Below, in pieces: positions 1-9,056 of a stretch of 11,041 nt of DNA (position 1 is the first letter of the stretch; each line of letters opens with the position of its first letter). The notes beneath the pieces are model-generated. The model was not told the DNA's origin. It saw only the letters and a list, made by a program, of their open reading frames with translations, and did not search any database. The position numbers were made by a program, and so were the translations under genes. This DNA is from Deltaproteobacteria bacterium (lineage in GTDB: Bacteria > Desulfobacterota > Anaeroferrophillalia > Anaeroferrophillales > Tharpellaceae). The stretch lies in NCBI GenBank assembly GCA_030595135.1, contig JAUVDU010000021.1, positions 1-11,041 on the forward strand, in the 5' to 3' direction.

Positions 1-63
1 GGGAACGGCGAACATCGCTTCGCCCACTTCGAGGGGGACAGGCTGCCGATAGCTGTTGGTTAA
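1..63 (+). CDS. possible 3' end of an upstream gene (partial, unrecognised)
   Basis: Frame 1 is open from the first base for 20 codons and closes at a TAA at 61-63. Most third codon positions are G or C, unlike the AT-rich DNA that follows, which is the main hint that this may be coding. The residues include a short EGDRLPIAVG stretch that I cannot assign to a family with confidence. A distant resemblance to the xLPIGV segment of SpoIIE-type phosphatases is too weak to use. The GGGGACAGG arm of an inverted repeat lies inside this frame at 34-42, so the stretch may equally be repeat DNA that is open by chance. The upstream sequence is outside the window. Confidence 0.2.
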   Translation, partial: GNGEHRFAHFEGDRLPIAVG

Positions 64-124
64 TTGAATACCTGGACACTACAACATTTATTGGTTACCG
101 GTCGTCTCGTTAAACCCTGTCCCC
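34..124. repeat. 9-bp perfect inverted repeat GGGGACAGG / CCTGTCCCC
   Basis: GGGGACAGG at 34-42 is matched by its exact reverse complement CCTGTCCCC at 116-124, with 73 bases between. The GGGGACA core is shared with the hairpin at 10283-10328 at the other end of the window. From general knowledge, REP-like palindromes and short terminal repeats tied to Y1-transposase (RAYT) systems have this look, but no transposase is present here. The assignment to such a family is inference. Confidence 0.4.
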
Positions 125-131
125 ACATTGA

Positions 132-174
132 ATTTTTTATCACAGTTTTTCTTCGGCTCTTCGTGGTAAAAAAT
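132..174. repeat. AT-rich hairpin with 12-bp arms
   Basis: ATTTTTTATCAC (132-143) pairs with GTGGTAAAAAAT (163-174). Eleven pairs are Watson-Crick and one is G-T, and the 19-base loop contains CTTCGGCTCTTCG. The sequence starting GGCTCTTCGT at 155 resembles the GG-starting terminal inverted repeats of some ISL3-family insertion sequences, but no matching opposite end or transposase is seen. It could be a decayed element end or the terminator of an upstream plus-strand gene. The right arm lacks a clean following T-tract. Confidence 0.35.
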
Positions 175-204
175 ATTTTAACCATTTCTAAAACTTCGTG
201 TAAT

Positions 205-223
205 TTTGCGGGTTAGCTGAATA
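205..223 (+). repeat. 19-base direct repeat, copy 1
   Basis: The sequence TTTGCGGGTTAGCTGAATA is identical to positions 10333-10351 and lies in the same orientation. The flanks are also similar: AATT before, and AATCAC here against AGTTAC there after the core. An exact 19-base match about 10 kb away in non-coding DNA is not expected by chance. Both copies sit next to inverted repeats with a GGGGACA core. It is likely a member of a dispersed intergenic repeat family or part of a mobile-element end. Confidence 0.6.
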
Positions 224-320
224 ATCACCCTTCTTTTAAGTCTAAAAACGGATACTAACAATAAGTGGCAAAAAAATCTATAAAAAATACTTGAACTTGA
301 CCAGACAATTTGTTAATTAG

Positions 321-334
321 ACGATAGTTATCGT
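321..334. promoter_or_regulatory. 14-base palindrome, possible operator
   Basis: ACGATA and TATCGT form a perfect 6-bp inverted repeat separated by GT, about 110 bases before the cheX start. The size and position would suit a binding site for a dimeric regulator, or a small hairpin in the leader. No known operator consensus is recognised, so the role is a guess. Confidence 0.2.
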
Positions 335-352
335 GACCATGACTATACATAA

Positions 353-387
353 GGATCGGGAGGTTGTCCAAGGATCTCCCCTGATTC
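353..387 (+). promoter_or_regulatory. bulged hairpin in the cheX leader with AAGGA in the loop (candidate CsrA site)
   Basis: Bases 353-362 (GGATCGGGAG) pair with 376-387 (CTCCCCTGATTC), giving ten pairs, one of them G-T, with a 2-base bulge at 381-382. The 13-base loop (363-375) ends in AAGGAT. A further AAGGA lies at 351-355 and a third at 429-433, where it forms the cheX Shine-Dalgarno. CsrA/RsmA proteins bind ANGGA motifs, best in hairpin loops, and repress by covering the ribosome binding site. They commonly control motility genes. The motif layout is seen directly; CsrA control is inferred, and the transcription start is unknown. Confidence 0.4.
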
Positions 388-428
388 AGCAATATGCATT
401 ATATATTATTATCCGCCTCAACTCTTTT

Positions 429-434
429 AAGGAG
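429..434 (+). promoter_or_regulatory. cheX ribosome binding site
   Basis: AAGGAG lies 8 bases before a GTG codon at 443 and fixes that GTG as the start. The next in-frame ATG, codon 14, would lack this spacing. Confidence 0.8.
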
Positions 435-442
435 ATCATACA

Positions 443-904
443 GTGGATGTTCGCTATATCAACCCCTTCATCGAAGGCACCATGAATGTCTTAAAAACCA
501 TGGCCTTCATGCCTTCAAAACCAGGCAAACCTTTCATTAAAAAAAACCAGGCCGCAACTGGTGATATTACCGGAATCATTGGACTTTCCGGTGACAAGGA
601 GGGCTCCCTCTCAATCACATTTACATTTCCCTGTATCAAGGCAATCCTTGAAAAAATGCTGGGCGAAGTTCATGATGAACTCAATGAAGATGTCACCGAT
701 GCCGTTGGTGAAATTACCAATATGATCTGCGGCGATGCCCGCAACAAACTTGAGGCTCAAAACATCAATCTGACCGCCGGAATTCCCACCATCGTCACCG
801 GTGAAGGGCACACCATCTCACACATTACCAAATCGTCAATTGTGGTTCTCCCTTTCACTACGGACTTCGGCGATTTCTCCCTGGAATTCGCTTTTATTGA
901 ATAA
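443..904 (+). CDS. cheX: chemotaxis protein CheX (CheY-P phosphatase family)
   Basis: This 153-residue protein has the length of single-domain CheX (about 155 residues in Thermotoga). It carries the family's signature helix at residues 86-103, where Glu90 and Asn93 make the ExxN pair that in CheX and CheC attacks phosphorylated CheY. The family removes phosphate from CheY-P in the cytoplasm and so ends the flagellar or other chemotaxis signal. Only one ExxN helix is present, as in CheX; CheC usually has two. The GTG start is set by AAGGAG eight bases upstream. No other chemotaxis gene is in the window, so it acts on a CheY encoded elsewhere. It converges on rlmN with 22 bases between stop codons and no clear terminator between them. 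The family call is firm, but the exact target response regulator is not known. Confidence 0.85.
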   Translation: MDVRYINPFIEGTMNVLKTMAFMPSKPGKPFIKKNQAATGDITGIIGLSGDKEGSLSITFTFPCIKAILEKMLGEVHDELNEDVTDAVGEITNMICGDARNKLEAQNINLTAGIPTIVTGEGHTISHITKSSIVVLPFTTDFGDFSLEFAFIE

Positions 905-926
905 GCCGGCGGTGACCAGGCACTAA

Positions 927-1988
927 CTATTTGACTTCACCATCCACAGCTTCCCGCAACTGACCACAGGCGGCACTGATATCGGCGCCTTTGCTGCGCC
1001 GGGTCATAACCGTCAGATTATGGTCTTGCAGATACTTAAGGAAATCGGTAATCTGTTTTTGTTCAGGTTTTTTGAACGGTAGTTCAGGATGTTCATTGAA
1101 GGGAATCAGGTTGATTTTAGTGGGGAGTGAGCCTATCAGTTTGACCAGGCGCCGAGCATCATCCAATGAGTCATTGAGCCCGGCAAAAAGTATATATTCA
1201 AAAGTAACCAGGCGATGTTTAGTGTATGGATAACTGCGGCAAGCGGCCATCAATTCGGCGAGATTGCAGCGCCGGTTAATCGGCATAAGCCGGCTCCGCA
1301 AAGCATCATCTGCAGCGTTAAGCGAGATCGCGAGAGAGACTTCCATTCTTTGACCAAGCTCAATAATCTCAGGCGCCAGACCACAGGTTGAAAGGGTTAT
1401 CCGGCGACTGGAAAATTGCAGGCCATCATCATACTTCAAGATTTCAAGAGCCTTGATCACCTCTTCGAGATTGTCAAGGGGCTCGCCCATCCCCATCAAA
1501 ACAATATTGCTAATCGCCCCCCGAGACAAGCCCCCCGGATCGATAATTTCAGCAACCTGAAGTACCTGATCAACTATCTCGAACGCCTTGAGATCTCTTT
1601 CAAAACCGGATTGCCCGGTAAGACAAAAACTGCATCCCATGCGACAGCCAACCTGGGTTGAGAGGCAGAGAGTCAAACGGCTTTTATCACCAATCAGAAC
1701 GGTCTCGATAGTATGACCATCATGCAGGCGGAAAAGATATTTCCGGGTACCATCCTCGGCAACCTGCTCACGTACAAGCTCAAGCTGACTGATTTCAGCA
1801 AAGCCTAACAGGTGCTCGCGACAACTGCGGGAGAGATTACTCATCTGCTCAATTTCGGTGACCCGCTGGAGATAGAGCCAGCGAACAATCTGATCCGCGC
1901 GATAGCGCTCCTTGCCAATCTCGGCAAGATGTTCAGCTAACTCTTGCCGAGTCAACCCGACTAAATTTATTTTTCCGCTCTCTTTCAC
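927..1988 (-). CDS. rlmN: 23S rRNA (adenine2503-C2) methyltransferase RlmN, radical SAM
   Basis: This 353-residue protein methylates carbon 2 of A2503 in 23S rRNA. The Escherichia coli enzyme also acts on A37 of some tRNAs. The radical-SAM CxxxCxxC that holds the 4Fe-4S cluster is at Cys115, Cys119 and Cys122. The two cysteines used in the ping-pong mechanism are Cys108, seven residues before the cluster as in E. coli, and Cys341 in the C-terminal ACGQL motif. Glu95 matches the catalytic base. All catalytic residues are therefore present. The start is a GTG whose GTGA overlaps the TGA of the upstream regulator by 4 bases. No strong Shine-Dalgarno is visible, so translation probably depends on coupling to that gene. 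It is the last gene of the minus-strand run. The family also includes Cfr, but the gene looks like an ordinary housekeeping rlmN. Confidence 0.95.
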   Translation of the reverse strand: MKESGKINLVGLTRQELAEHLAEIGKERYRADQIVRWLYLQRVTEIEQMSNLSRSCREHLLGFAEISQLELVREQVAEDGTRKYLFRLHDGHTIETVLIGDKSRLTLCLSTQVGCRMGCSFCLTGQSGFERDLKAFEIVDQVLQVAEIIDPGGLSRGAISNIVLMGMGEPLDNLEEVIKALEILKYDDGLQFSSRRITLSTCGLAPEIIELGQRMEVSLAISLNAADDALRSRLMPINRRCNLAELMAACRSYPYTKHRLVTFEYILFAGLNDSLDDARRLVKLIGSLPTKINLIPFNEHPELPFKKPEQKQITDFLKYLQDHNLTVMTRRSKGADISAACGQLREAVDGEVK

Positions 1989-3382
1989 TTGTTTTTAAGC
2001 CAGCGGGCGTTAGCCAGCCCAAGTTGCTTGACCTTATAATTCATCACCCGCTTACTAATACCCAGCATGTCGGCGGCATCTTTCTGAACCCAGTTGCAGA
2101 TTTCCAGCGTTTCAATAATCAGGGCCCGCTCCATATCGTCGAGTTTCAATCCCTGTGGAGGAATTTCAAAAACCGGGGCTACCTCACCATCTCCGCCATC
2201 CTTAATCAGGCTCCGCATAAAAAGCAGATCTTCCTTAACAATCTCCGAGCCGTCACTCATCAAGACCGCCCGCTCGATACAGTTCTGCAACTCCCGCACA
2301 TTTCCCGGCCAATGGTGCTGTTTAAGAAAACCAGCCGCATCGGGATGCAGGGTTGTCGTATTCTTTTTCAAATCAGCTGCAAATTTACGAATAAAACTCA
2401 CCGCCAACAAAGGAATATCTTCACGCCTTTCACGCAAGGGCGGGATATGAACATTGATCACATTAATCCGGTAAAAAAGATCTTCACGAAAATCACCATC
2501 CTGAATGATTTTGGCCAGATCTTTATTCGAGGCCGAAATAATCCGTGCATCCACCTTAATGGTCTTATCGCCGCCTAAACGTTCAAACTCTTTCTCCTGC
2601 AAAACCCGCAAGAGCTTGGCCTGGGTACCAAGACTCATATCACCAATTTCATCGAGAAAGAGAGTGCCCCGATCCGCCTGTTCAAAACGGCCGATACGCT
2701 GGCGACTGGCTCCGGTATAAGCCCCTTTTTCATGACCAAAGAGCTCACTTTCAAGCAGATTATCATGGAGTGCCGCACAATTCACTTTAATAAAACCTTT
2801 CGCCGCCCGAGGGCTGCTGTAGTGAATCGCCCCGGCAACCAGCTCTTTTCCAGTTCCGGTCTCCCCGGAGATCAGAATACTGGCATTGCTGTTTGAAACT
2901 TTGCTTAAGAGAGCAAAAACCTCCTTGATCGCCGAACTTTCACCAATGAAGTTCTCAAAACGATAAATAATGTCACGTTCGCCCCGAAGGTAGGTCAGTT
3001 CATGCTCATAAAAACGAACTTTAAGTGATTTTTCAAGCCGGAGACAGAGTTCATCAAGCCCATATGGGCGCTGAATAAAATCGGACGCCCCGGCTCGCAT
3101 CACCGCCGCCACATCATCAACGGAAGTAGCCGAGGCCATTAAAACTACTGCGGTGGAAGAGAGAATGGCATCCTGCCCCAGGAGAAATTCAACTCCACCA
3201 CCCGGCAACAGGCTAACCTCAGCCAGAATTAACTGATAGGCGGAATTTTTCAGAGCCATTCGGGCCTGATCCCCACTATCAACCTCTTCGACCTGGAAAT
3301 CGAGCCCCCGTAAAACAGCAGCAGTCTCCTGTCGAACCCGGCTTTTACGGTCAATTATCAGAATCCGACCGGCTTGTTCCAT
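1985..3382 (-). CDS. sigma-54-dependent NtrC-family regulator with degenerate receiver
   Basis: The 465-residue protein has three parts: a receiver-like domain (about 6-120), a sigma-54 AAA+ domain (about 142-380) and a Fis-type helix-turn-helix (about 414-456). The AAA+ core is intact, with Walker A GETGTGKE at 173-180, a GAYTGA loop at 220-225, Walker B GTLFLDE at 239-245 and the WPGNVREL sensor region. It should bind DNA at enhancer sites and remodel sigma-54 polymerase using ATP. Aligned without gaps to NtrC, the receiver keeps Asp11. It has Arg12 where the second acidic residue belongs, Glu55 at the phosphoacceptor Asp, Ala83 at the Thr/Ser switch and Arg105 at the conserved Lys. Normal phosphorylation is therefore unlikely, and Glu55 may mimic the active state. 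An upstream GTG at 3403 overlaps guaA and lacks a good ribosome binding site. The ATG at 3382 follows AGAGGGA and was chosen. No histidine kinase is nearby, and the target genes are unknown. Confidence 0.9.
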   Translation of the reverse strand: MEQAGRILIIDRKSRVRQETAAVLRGLDFQVEEVDSGDQARMALKNSAYQLILAEVSLLPGGGVEFLLGQDAILSSTAVVLMASATSVDDVAAVMRAGASDFIQRPYGLDELCLRLEKSLKVRFYEHELTYLRGERDIIYRFENFIGESSAIKEVFALLSKVSNSNASILISGETGTGKELVAGAIHYSSPRAAKGFIKVNCAALHDNLLESELFGHEKGAYTGASRQRIGRFEQADRGTLFLDEIGDMSLGTQAKLLRVLQEKEFERLGGDKTIKVDARIISASNKDLAKIIQDGDFREDLFYRINVINVHIPPLRERREDIPLLAVSFIRKFAADLKKNTTTLHPDAAGFLKQHHWPGNVRELQNCIERAVLMSDGSEIVKEDLLFMRSLIKDGGDGEVAPVFEIPPQGLKLDDMERALIIETLEICNWVQKDAADMLGISKRVMNYKVKQLGLANARWLKNK

Positions 3383-3388
3383 AGACTT

Positions 3389-3395
3389 TCCCTCT
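3389..3395 (-). promoter_or_regulatory. ribosome binding site of the sigma-54 regulator
   Basis: AGAGGGA on the minus strand ends 6 bases before the ATG at 3382 and overlaps the last bases of guaA. It favours this ATG over the GTG at 3403, seven codons upstream. Confidence 0.6.
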
Positions 3396-4947
3396 ACTCC
3401 CACTCGATCGTCCCCGGAGGTTTAGATGAAATATCGTAAACCACCCGATTGACTCCCCTTACTTCATTAATAATCCGATTCGCAATACGCCCCAAAAGAT
3501 CATAAGGGATACGTACCCAATCCGCCGTCATGCCATCAACGCTGTTAACCGCCCTTAAAGCTATAACTTTCTCGTAGGTGCGCTCATCACCCATGACGCC
3601 TACGGTTTTCACCGGAATGAGCACGGCAAAGGCTTGCCAAATTTCATTGTAGAGACCGGCTTTACGAATCTCTTCAATAAAGATGGCATCGGCCTGACGC
3701 AAGATATGGAGACGGGTTTCGGTTATTTCACCAATCACCCGAATAGCCAGGCCGGGCCCCGGAAAAGGTTGGCGATCAACCACCTCTGAAGGCAAACCAA
3801 GTTCACGGCCGACCTCGCGCACCTCATCCTTAAAAAGCTCCCGTAAAGGCTCAACCAACTTTAATTTCATATGTTCAGGCAGTCCGCCGACATTATGATG
3901 ACTCTTGATTACGGCTGAAGGCCCTTTAAAAGAGACGCTCTCAATAACATCAGGATAGAGGGTTCCTTGAGCCAGAAAATCAACCCCCTCAATCGAATGA
4001 GCTTCATCTTCAAAAACCCGGATAAATTCATTACCGATAATTTTACGCTTTTTTTCCGGATCGGTTACCCCGGCCAAGAGCTTGAGGAAACTCTGACTCG
4101 CATCAACATAGCGCAGATTCATATTGAAATGACGACCATACATCTCCTGCACATCTTCAGCTTCACTTTGGCGCAAGACCCCATTATTGACAAAAATACA
4201 GGTCAACTGATCACCTATGGCTTTATGCAGAAGCATAGCCGCCACCGAAGAGTCAACCCCGCCGCTCAAACCTAAAATAACTTTGCCGGAACCTACTTGG
4301 GCTCGCACTTCGGCAATCGTTGTTTCTATAAATGAGTGCATATTCCACAAGCCATGGCAATCGCAGATGGAATAGAGAAAATTCTTTAGAACCTGTCGTC
4401 CCGATGTTGTATGCACAACTTCGGGATGAAATTGCAGACCCCAGGCTTTTCTTTGCGGATTGGCAAAAGCCGCAATCGCAGCATTCTCGGTCTCGCCGAT
4501 TGCGGAAAAGCCCTCCGGCATTGAAAGAACTTTGTCTCCATGACTCATCCAGACCTGTTCGGGAAAGTTCAAACCCGCCCATAAAGGATCGTCCGTCAAC
4601 GAGTTAAGGCTGGCCATACCGAATTCTCGCTGTTCGGAGTGACCAACCGTACCGCCGAACTGTTCGGCAATCTCCTGCATACCATAACAGATACCCAGGA
4701 TCGGAATATTCAGCTCGAAAACCCCTTTATCAACATGCGGGGCGCTGCTGCCATATGTACTGGACGGACTGCCGGAGAGAATCACGCCCCGAGCCTGAAA
4801 AGCCTGAATCCGCTCCAAAGAGAGATTATAAGGGTGAATCTCGCAATAAACCTTATGCTCGCGCACCCGCCGGGCGATAAGTTGGGTGTATTGAGAACCA
4901 AAATCGAGAATGAGGATCTTCTCCTCGTGAATATCATGTTGCTGCAT
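3394..4947 (-). CDS. guaA: GMP synthase (glutamine-hydrolysing)
   Basis: The 517-residue enzyme converts XMP to GMP using ATP and ammonia from glutamine, the last step of GMP synthesis, in the cytosol. The class I glutamine amidotransferase domain comes first (about 10-195), with nucleophile Cys87 in GICYG and the His174/Glu176 pair in HPEVVH. The ATP pyrophosphatase domain follows, with its PP-loop SGGVDSS at 228-234. The C-terminal dimerisation domain ends in the family's KPPGTIEWE. Length and residues match the bacterial two-domain enzyme (525 residues in E. coli). The ATG at 4947 is preceded by GGAG at 4958-4961, which runs into the TAA of guaB; 7 bases separate the genes. guaB-guaA pairing is a classic arrangement, giving IMP to XMP to GMP on one transcript. 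Confidence 0.97.
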   Translation of the reverse strand: MQQHDIHEEKILILDFGSQYTQLIARRVREHKVYCEIHPYNLSLERIQAFQARGVILSGSPSSTYGSSAPHVDKGVFELNIPILGICYGMQEIAEQFGGTVGHSEQREFGMASLNSLTDDPLWAGLNFPEQVWMSHGDKVLSMPEGFSAIGETENAAIAAFANPQRKAWGLQFHPEVVHTTSGRQVLKNFLYSICDCHGLWNMHSFIETTIAEVRAQVGSGKVILGLSGGVDSSVAAMLLHKAIGDQLTCIFVNNGVLRQSEAEDVQEMYGRHFNMNLRYVDASQSFLKLLAGVTDPEKKRKIIGNEFIRVFEDEAHSIEGVDFLAQGTLYPDVIESVSFKGPSAVIKSHHNVGGLPEHMKLKLVEPLRELFKDEVREVGRELGLPSEVVDRQPFPGPGLAIRVIGEITETRLHILRQADAIFIEEIRKAGLYNEIWQAFAVLIPVKTVGVMGDERTYEKVIALRAVNSVDGMTADWVRIPYDLLGRIANRIINEVRGVNRVVYDISSKPPGTIEWE

Positions 4948-4954
4948 TATTTTC

Positions 4955-7350
<2,396 letters not shown>

Positions 7351-7351
7351 A

Positions 7352-9034
7352 TTACTTTTCTCCAGCAACGGTTTCACATATATTATAACAGTGATCGCCA
7401 ATTTTTTCAAAGTTGGTCAGGATATCGATAAAAACCAGGCCCGGCACCACCGAGCATTTATCTTCGCACAAACGTTCAATATGCCGGTTACGATAGCGAT
7501 CTTCCAAAGAGTTGATACTCCCTTCGAAACCTTTGGCCAAGACCATAAACTTCTCATAATCACCATTTTCCAGGCCGCTTACCACCAACTCTAAAAACTT
7601 CCTGGCCTTCTCCCTGATATTGCAAATCTCTTCGTAGGCTTCGGGGCTGAACACAATCTTCTGATCCTGCTTACGCTCCACCAAGCGAATCAGGTTTTCA
7701 CAATGGTCTCCTAACCGCTCCAGGTTATTGACAATATACATAGTCGCATTGACTTCGCGAGAGGTTTCCGGAGTCGTTGACAACTGACTCACATTAACCA
7801 GAAAATCGGTGATCTCTTTTTGCAACATGTCGATAGTATTTTCCTTACGGTAGACCTTTTCGACCAGTTTCAACGAATAGTTTTCGAAACACTCCATGGT
7901 TTGGTCGAACATCCGCAGACAAAGTTCAGCCATTCGGGTGGTCTCCTTATGGGCCTGAGCCAGAGCCAGGGTCGGTGTATCAAGTACCCGGTTATCGAGG
8001 TAGCGTAGATGATAAGCACCCTCCTCTTCGTCGCCGGCAGGCACCATCCAGATACAAATCTTGGCCAAAATACCGACCAACGGCAGAAAAAGCAGACAGT
8101 TAAAAACATTAAAAAAAGTATGCGCATTAGCCAGGTGGCGGGCAATAAACGGTTTATCCCCCACAGCCATCGCATACTCAGCCGCTTGTTGGGCTCCGAC
8201 CAGCACCATATCGGGATCACCCGGCGTGAAATTATCAACCAACCTGGCAAAGAAGGGGAAAAGCAAGAGCATATAGACAACCCCCAGGACGTTAATCATC
8301 ATGTGGGCTCGAGCCGCCCGTTTAGCCGGAACATTGGTACCGATACTGGCCAGAAGAGCAGTGATAGTAGTACCGATATTCTCACCTAAAATCAGGCCCA
8401 ATCCCCCTTCAAAGGTCAAGGCGCCGCTGGCCGCCAGAGTCATAGTGATAGCAACGGTTGCACTACTGCTCTGTAAAATAATAGTCAGCAAGGCACCAGC
8501 CAGTACCGCCATGATATGATTATGGCTGAAAGAGATAAAAGCTTCTTGAAAAAAGGGTTGAGTTTTGAGAAAGGAGAGACCATCCTTCAAAACATCAAGA
8601 CCGTAAAAAAGCATCCCGAAACCAAGCAGGATCTCACCAAAATACTGCCATCGCCGGTTCCGGGTAAAGAATTTCAGGGCCACCCCGATACCAATCGCCG
8701 GCAGAGCATAATGGTGCACCTTGAAAGCGATCATCTGCCCGGTTATCGTCGTCCCGATATTGGCTCCGAGGATCACGCCGATGGCCTGCATCAGGTTCAT
8801 CAAACCGGCATTGACAAAACCAACTACCATCACGGTTGTCGCACTACTACTCTGCACAACTGCGGTGACCGAGGCCCCGACCAGAAAAGCGGAAATTCGG
8901 TTAGTCGTCAGTTTCTCAAGCACCTGCCGCAAACGGTTGCCGGCTGCTTTCTGCAAACCTTCCGACATGATTTTCATGCCATAAAGAAAAAGCCCGAGAC
9001 CGCCGATAAAAGCGAACACCATCCCTTCAATCAT
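7352..9034 (-). CDS. Na/Pi cotransporter family protein with PhoU-like C-terminal domain
   Basis: The 560-residue membrane protein belongs to the NptA/YjbB (type II Na+/phosphate cotransporter, SLC34-like) family. Residues 1-330 are hydrophobic and contain two related halves. QSSSATT at 61-67 and QSSSAT at 188-193 are the paired substrate and Na+ motifs, each followed by a GxNIGTT element (90-96 and 217-223). A soluble loop lies at about 268-305. The C-terminal 200 residues (about 355-555) are predicted helical and PhoU-like. In bacteria this architecture has been linked to phosphate export or uptake and phosphate balance; direction cannot be read from sequence. The ATG at 9034 has GGAG at 9044-9047, nine bases upstream. 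It follows the deacetylase-like gene by 22 bases and ends one base before fbp, a phosphate-releasing enzyme. No pst or pho genes are in the window. Confidence 0.92.
   Translation of the reverse strand: MIEGMVFAFIGGLGLFLYGMKIMSEGLQKAAGNRLRQVLEKLTTNRISAFLVGASVTAVVQSSSATTVMVVGFVNAGLMNLMQAIGVILGANIGTTITGQMIAFKVHHYALPAIGIGVALKFFTRNRRWQYFGEILLGFGMLFYGLDVLKDGLSFLKTQPFFQEAFISFSHNHIMAVLAGALLTIILQSSSATVAITMTLAASGALTFEGGLGLILGENIGTTITALLASIGTNVPAKRAARAHMMINVLGVVYMLLLFPFFARLVDNFTPGDPDMVLVGAQQAAEYAMAVGDKPFIARHLANAHTFFNVFNCLLFLPLVGILAKICIWMVPAGDEEEGAYHLRYLDNRVLDTPTLALAQAHKETTRMAELCLRMFDQTMECFENYSLKLVEKVYRKENTIDMLQKEITDFLVNVSQLSTTPETSREVNATMYIVNNLERLGDHCENLIRLVERKQDQKIVFSPEAYEEICNIREKARKFLELVVSGLENGDYEKFMVLAKGFEGSINSLEDRYRNRHIERLCEDKCSVVPGLVFIDILTNFEKIGDHCYNICETVAGEK
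7357..7363 (-). promoter_or_regulatory. fbp ribosome binding site
   Basis: GGAGAAA, with GGAG at 7360-7363, lies just inside the 3' end of the cotransporter gene. It sets the fbp start at 7350 instead of the longer in-frame start at 7410. Confidence 0.7.
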
Positions 9035-9056
9035 TTAAGCTAACTCCGTATACTAT

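Larger units (their letters stand above)
64..442. other. non-coding region upstream of cheX with repeats and leader
   Basis: I find no convincing gene in this AT-rich stretch. It holds, in order, the right arm of a GGGGACAGG inverted repeat, a 12-bp AT-rich hairpin (132-174), one copy of a 19-base sequence that recurs at 10333-10351, a small palindrome (321-334), a bulged hairpin (353-387) and the cheX ribosome binding site. A -35-like TTGACC at 297-302 has no matching -10 at normal spacing. TATATT at 402-407 resembles a -10 but has no good -35. The promoter is therefore not assigned. Confidence 0.6.

Noticed and set aside
297..325. Sigma-70 promoter with TTGACC at 297-302
   Set aside because: The hexamer at 17 bases spacing is GACGAT, a poor -10, and neighbouring spacings are no better.
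905..945. Intrinsic terminator between cheX and rlmN
   Set aside because: Only a weak GGTGA/TCACC pairing with a long loop can be drawn, and neither strand has a T-tract. The 22-base gap holds no convincing terminator.
2024..2578. A 184-codon plus-strand open frame antisense to the sigma-54 regulator
   Set aside because: It is the mirror of a well-conserved AAA+/HTH coding region, and its product shows no family features.
3383..3403. GTG at 3403 as the start of the sigma-54 regulator
   Set aside because: It overlaps guaA by 10 bases and has no good Shine-Dalgarno. The ATG at 3382 is preceded by AGAGGGA, and its numbering matches NtrC receiver positions almost exactly.
7351..7410. Start at 7410 for fbp, adding 20 residues
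   Set aside because: It would overlap the cotransporter by 59 bases, and the added residues do not look like the fructose-bisphosphatase N-terminus. GGAG at 7360-7363 serves the ATG at 7350.
8516..9043. A 175-codon plus-strand open frame antisense to the Na/Pi cotransporter
   Set aside because: The minus strand encodes clear QSSSATT repeats and membrane segments here. The plus-strand product is low in recognisable structure.
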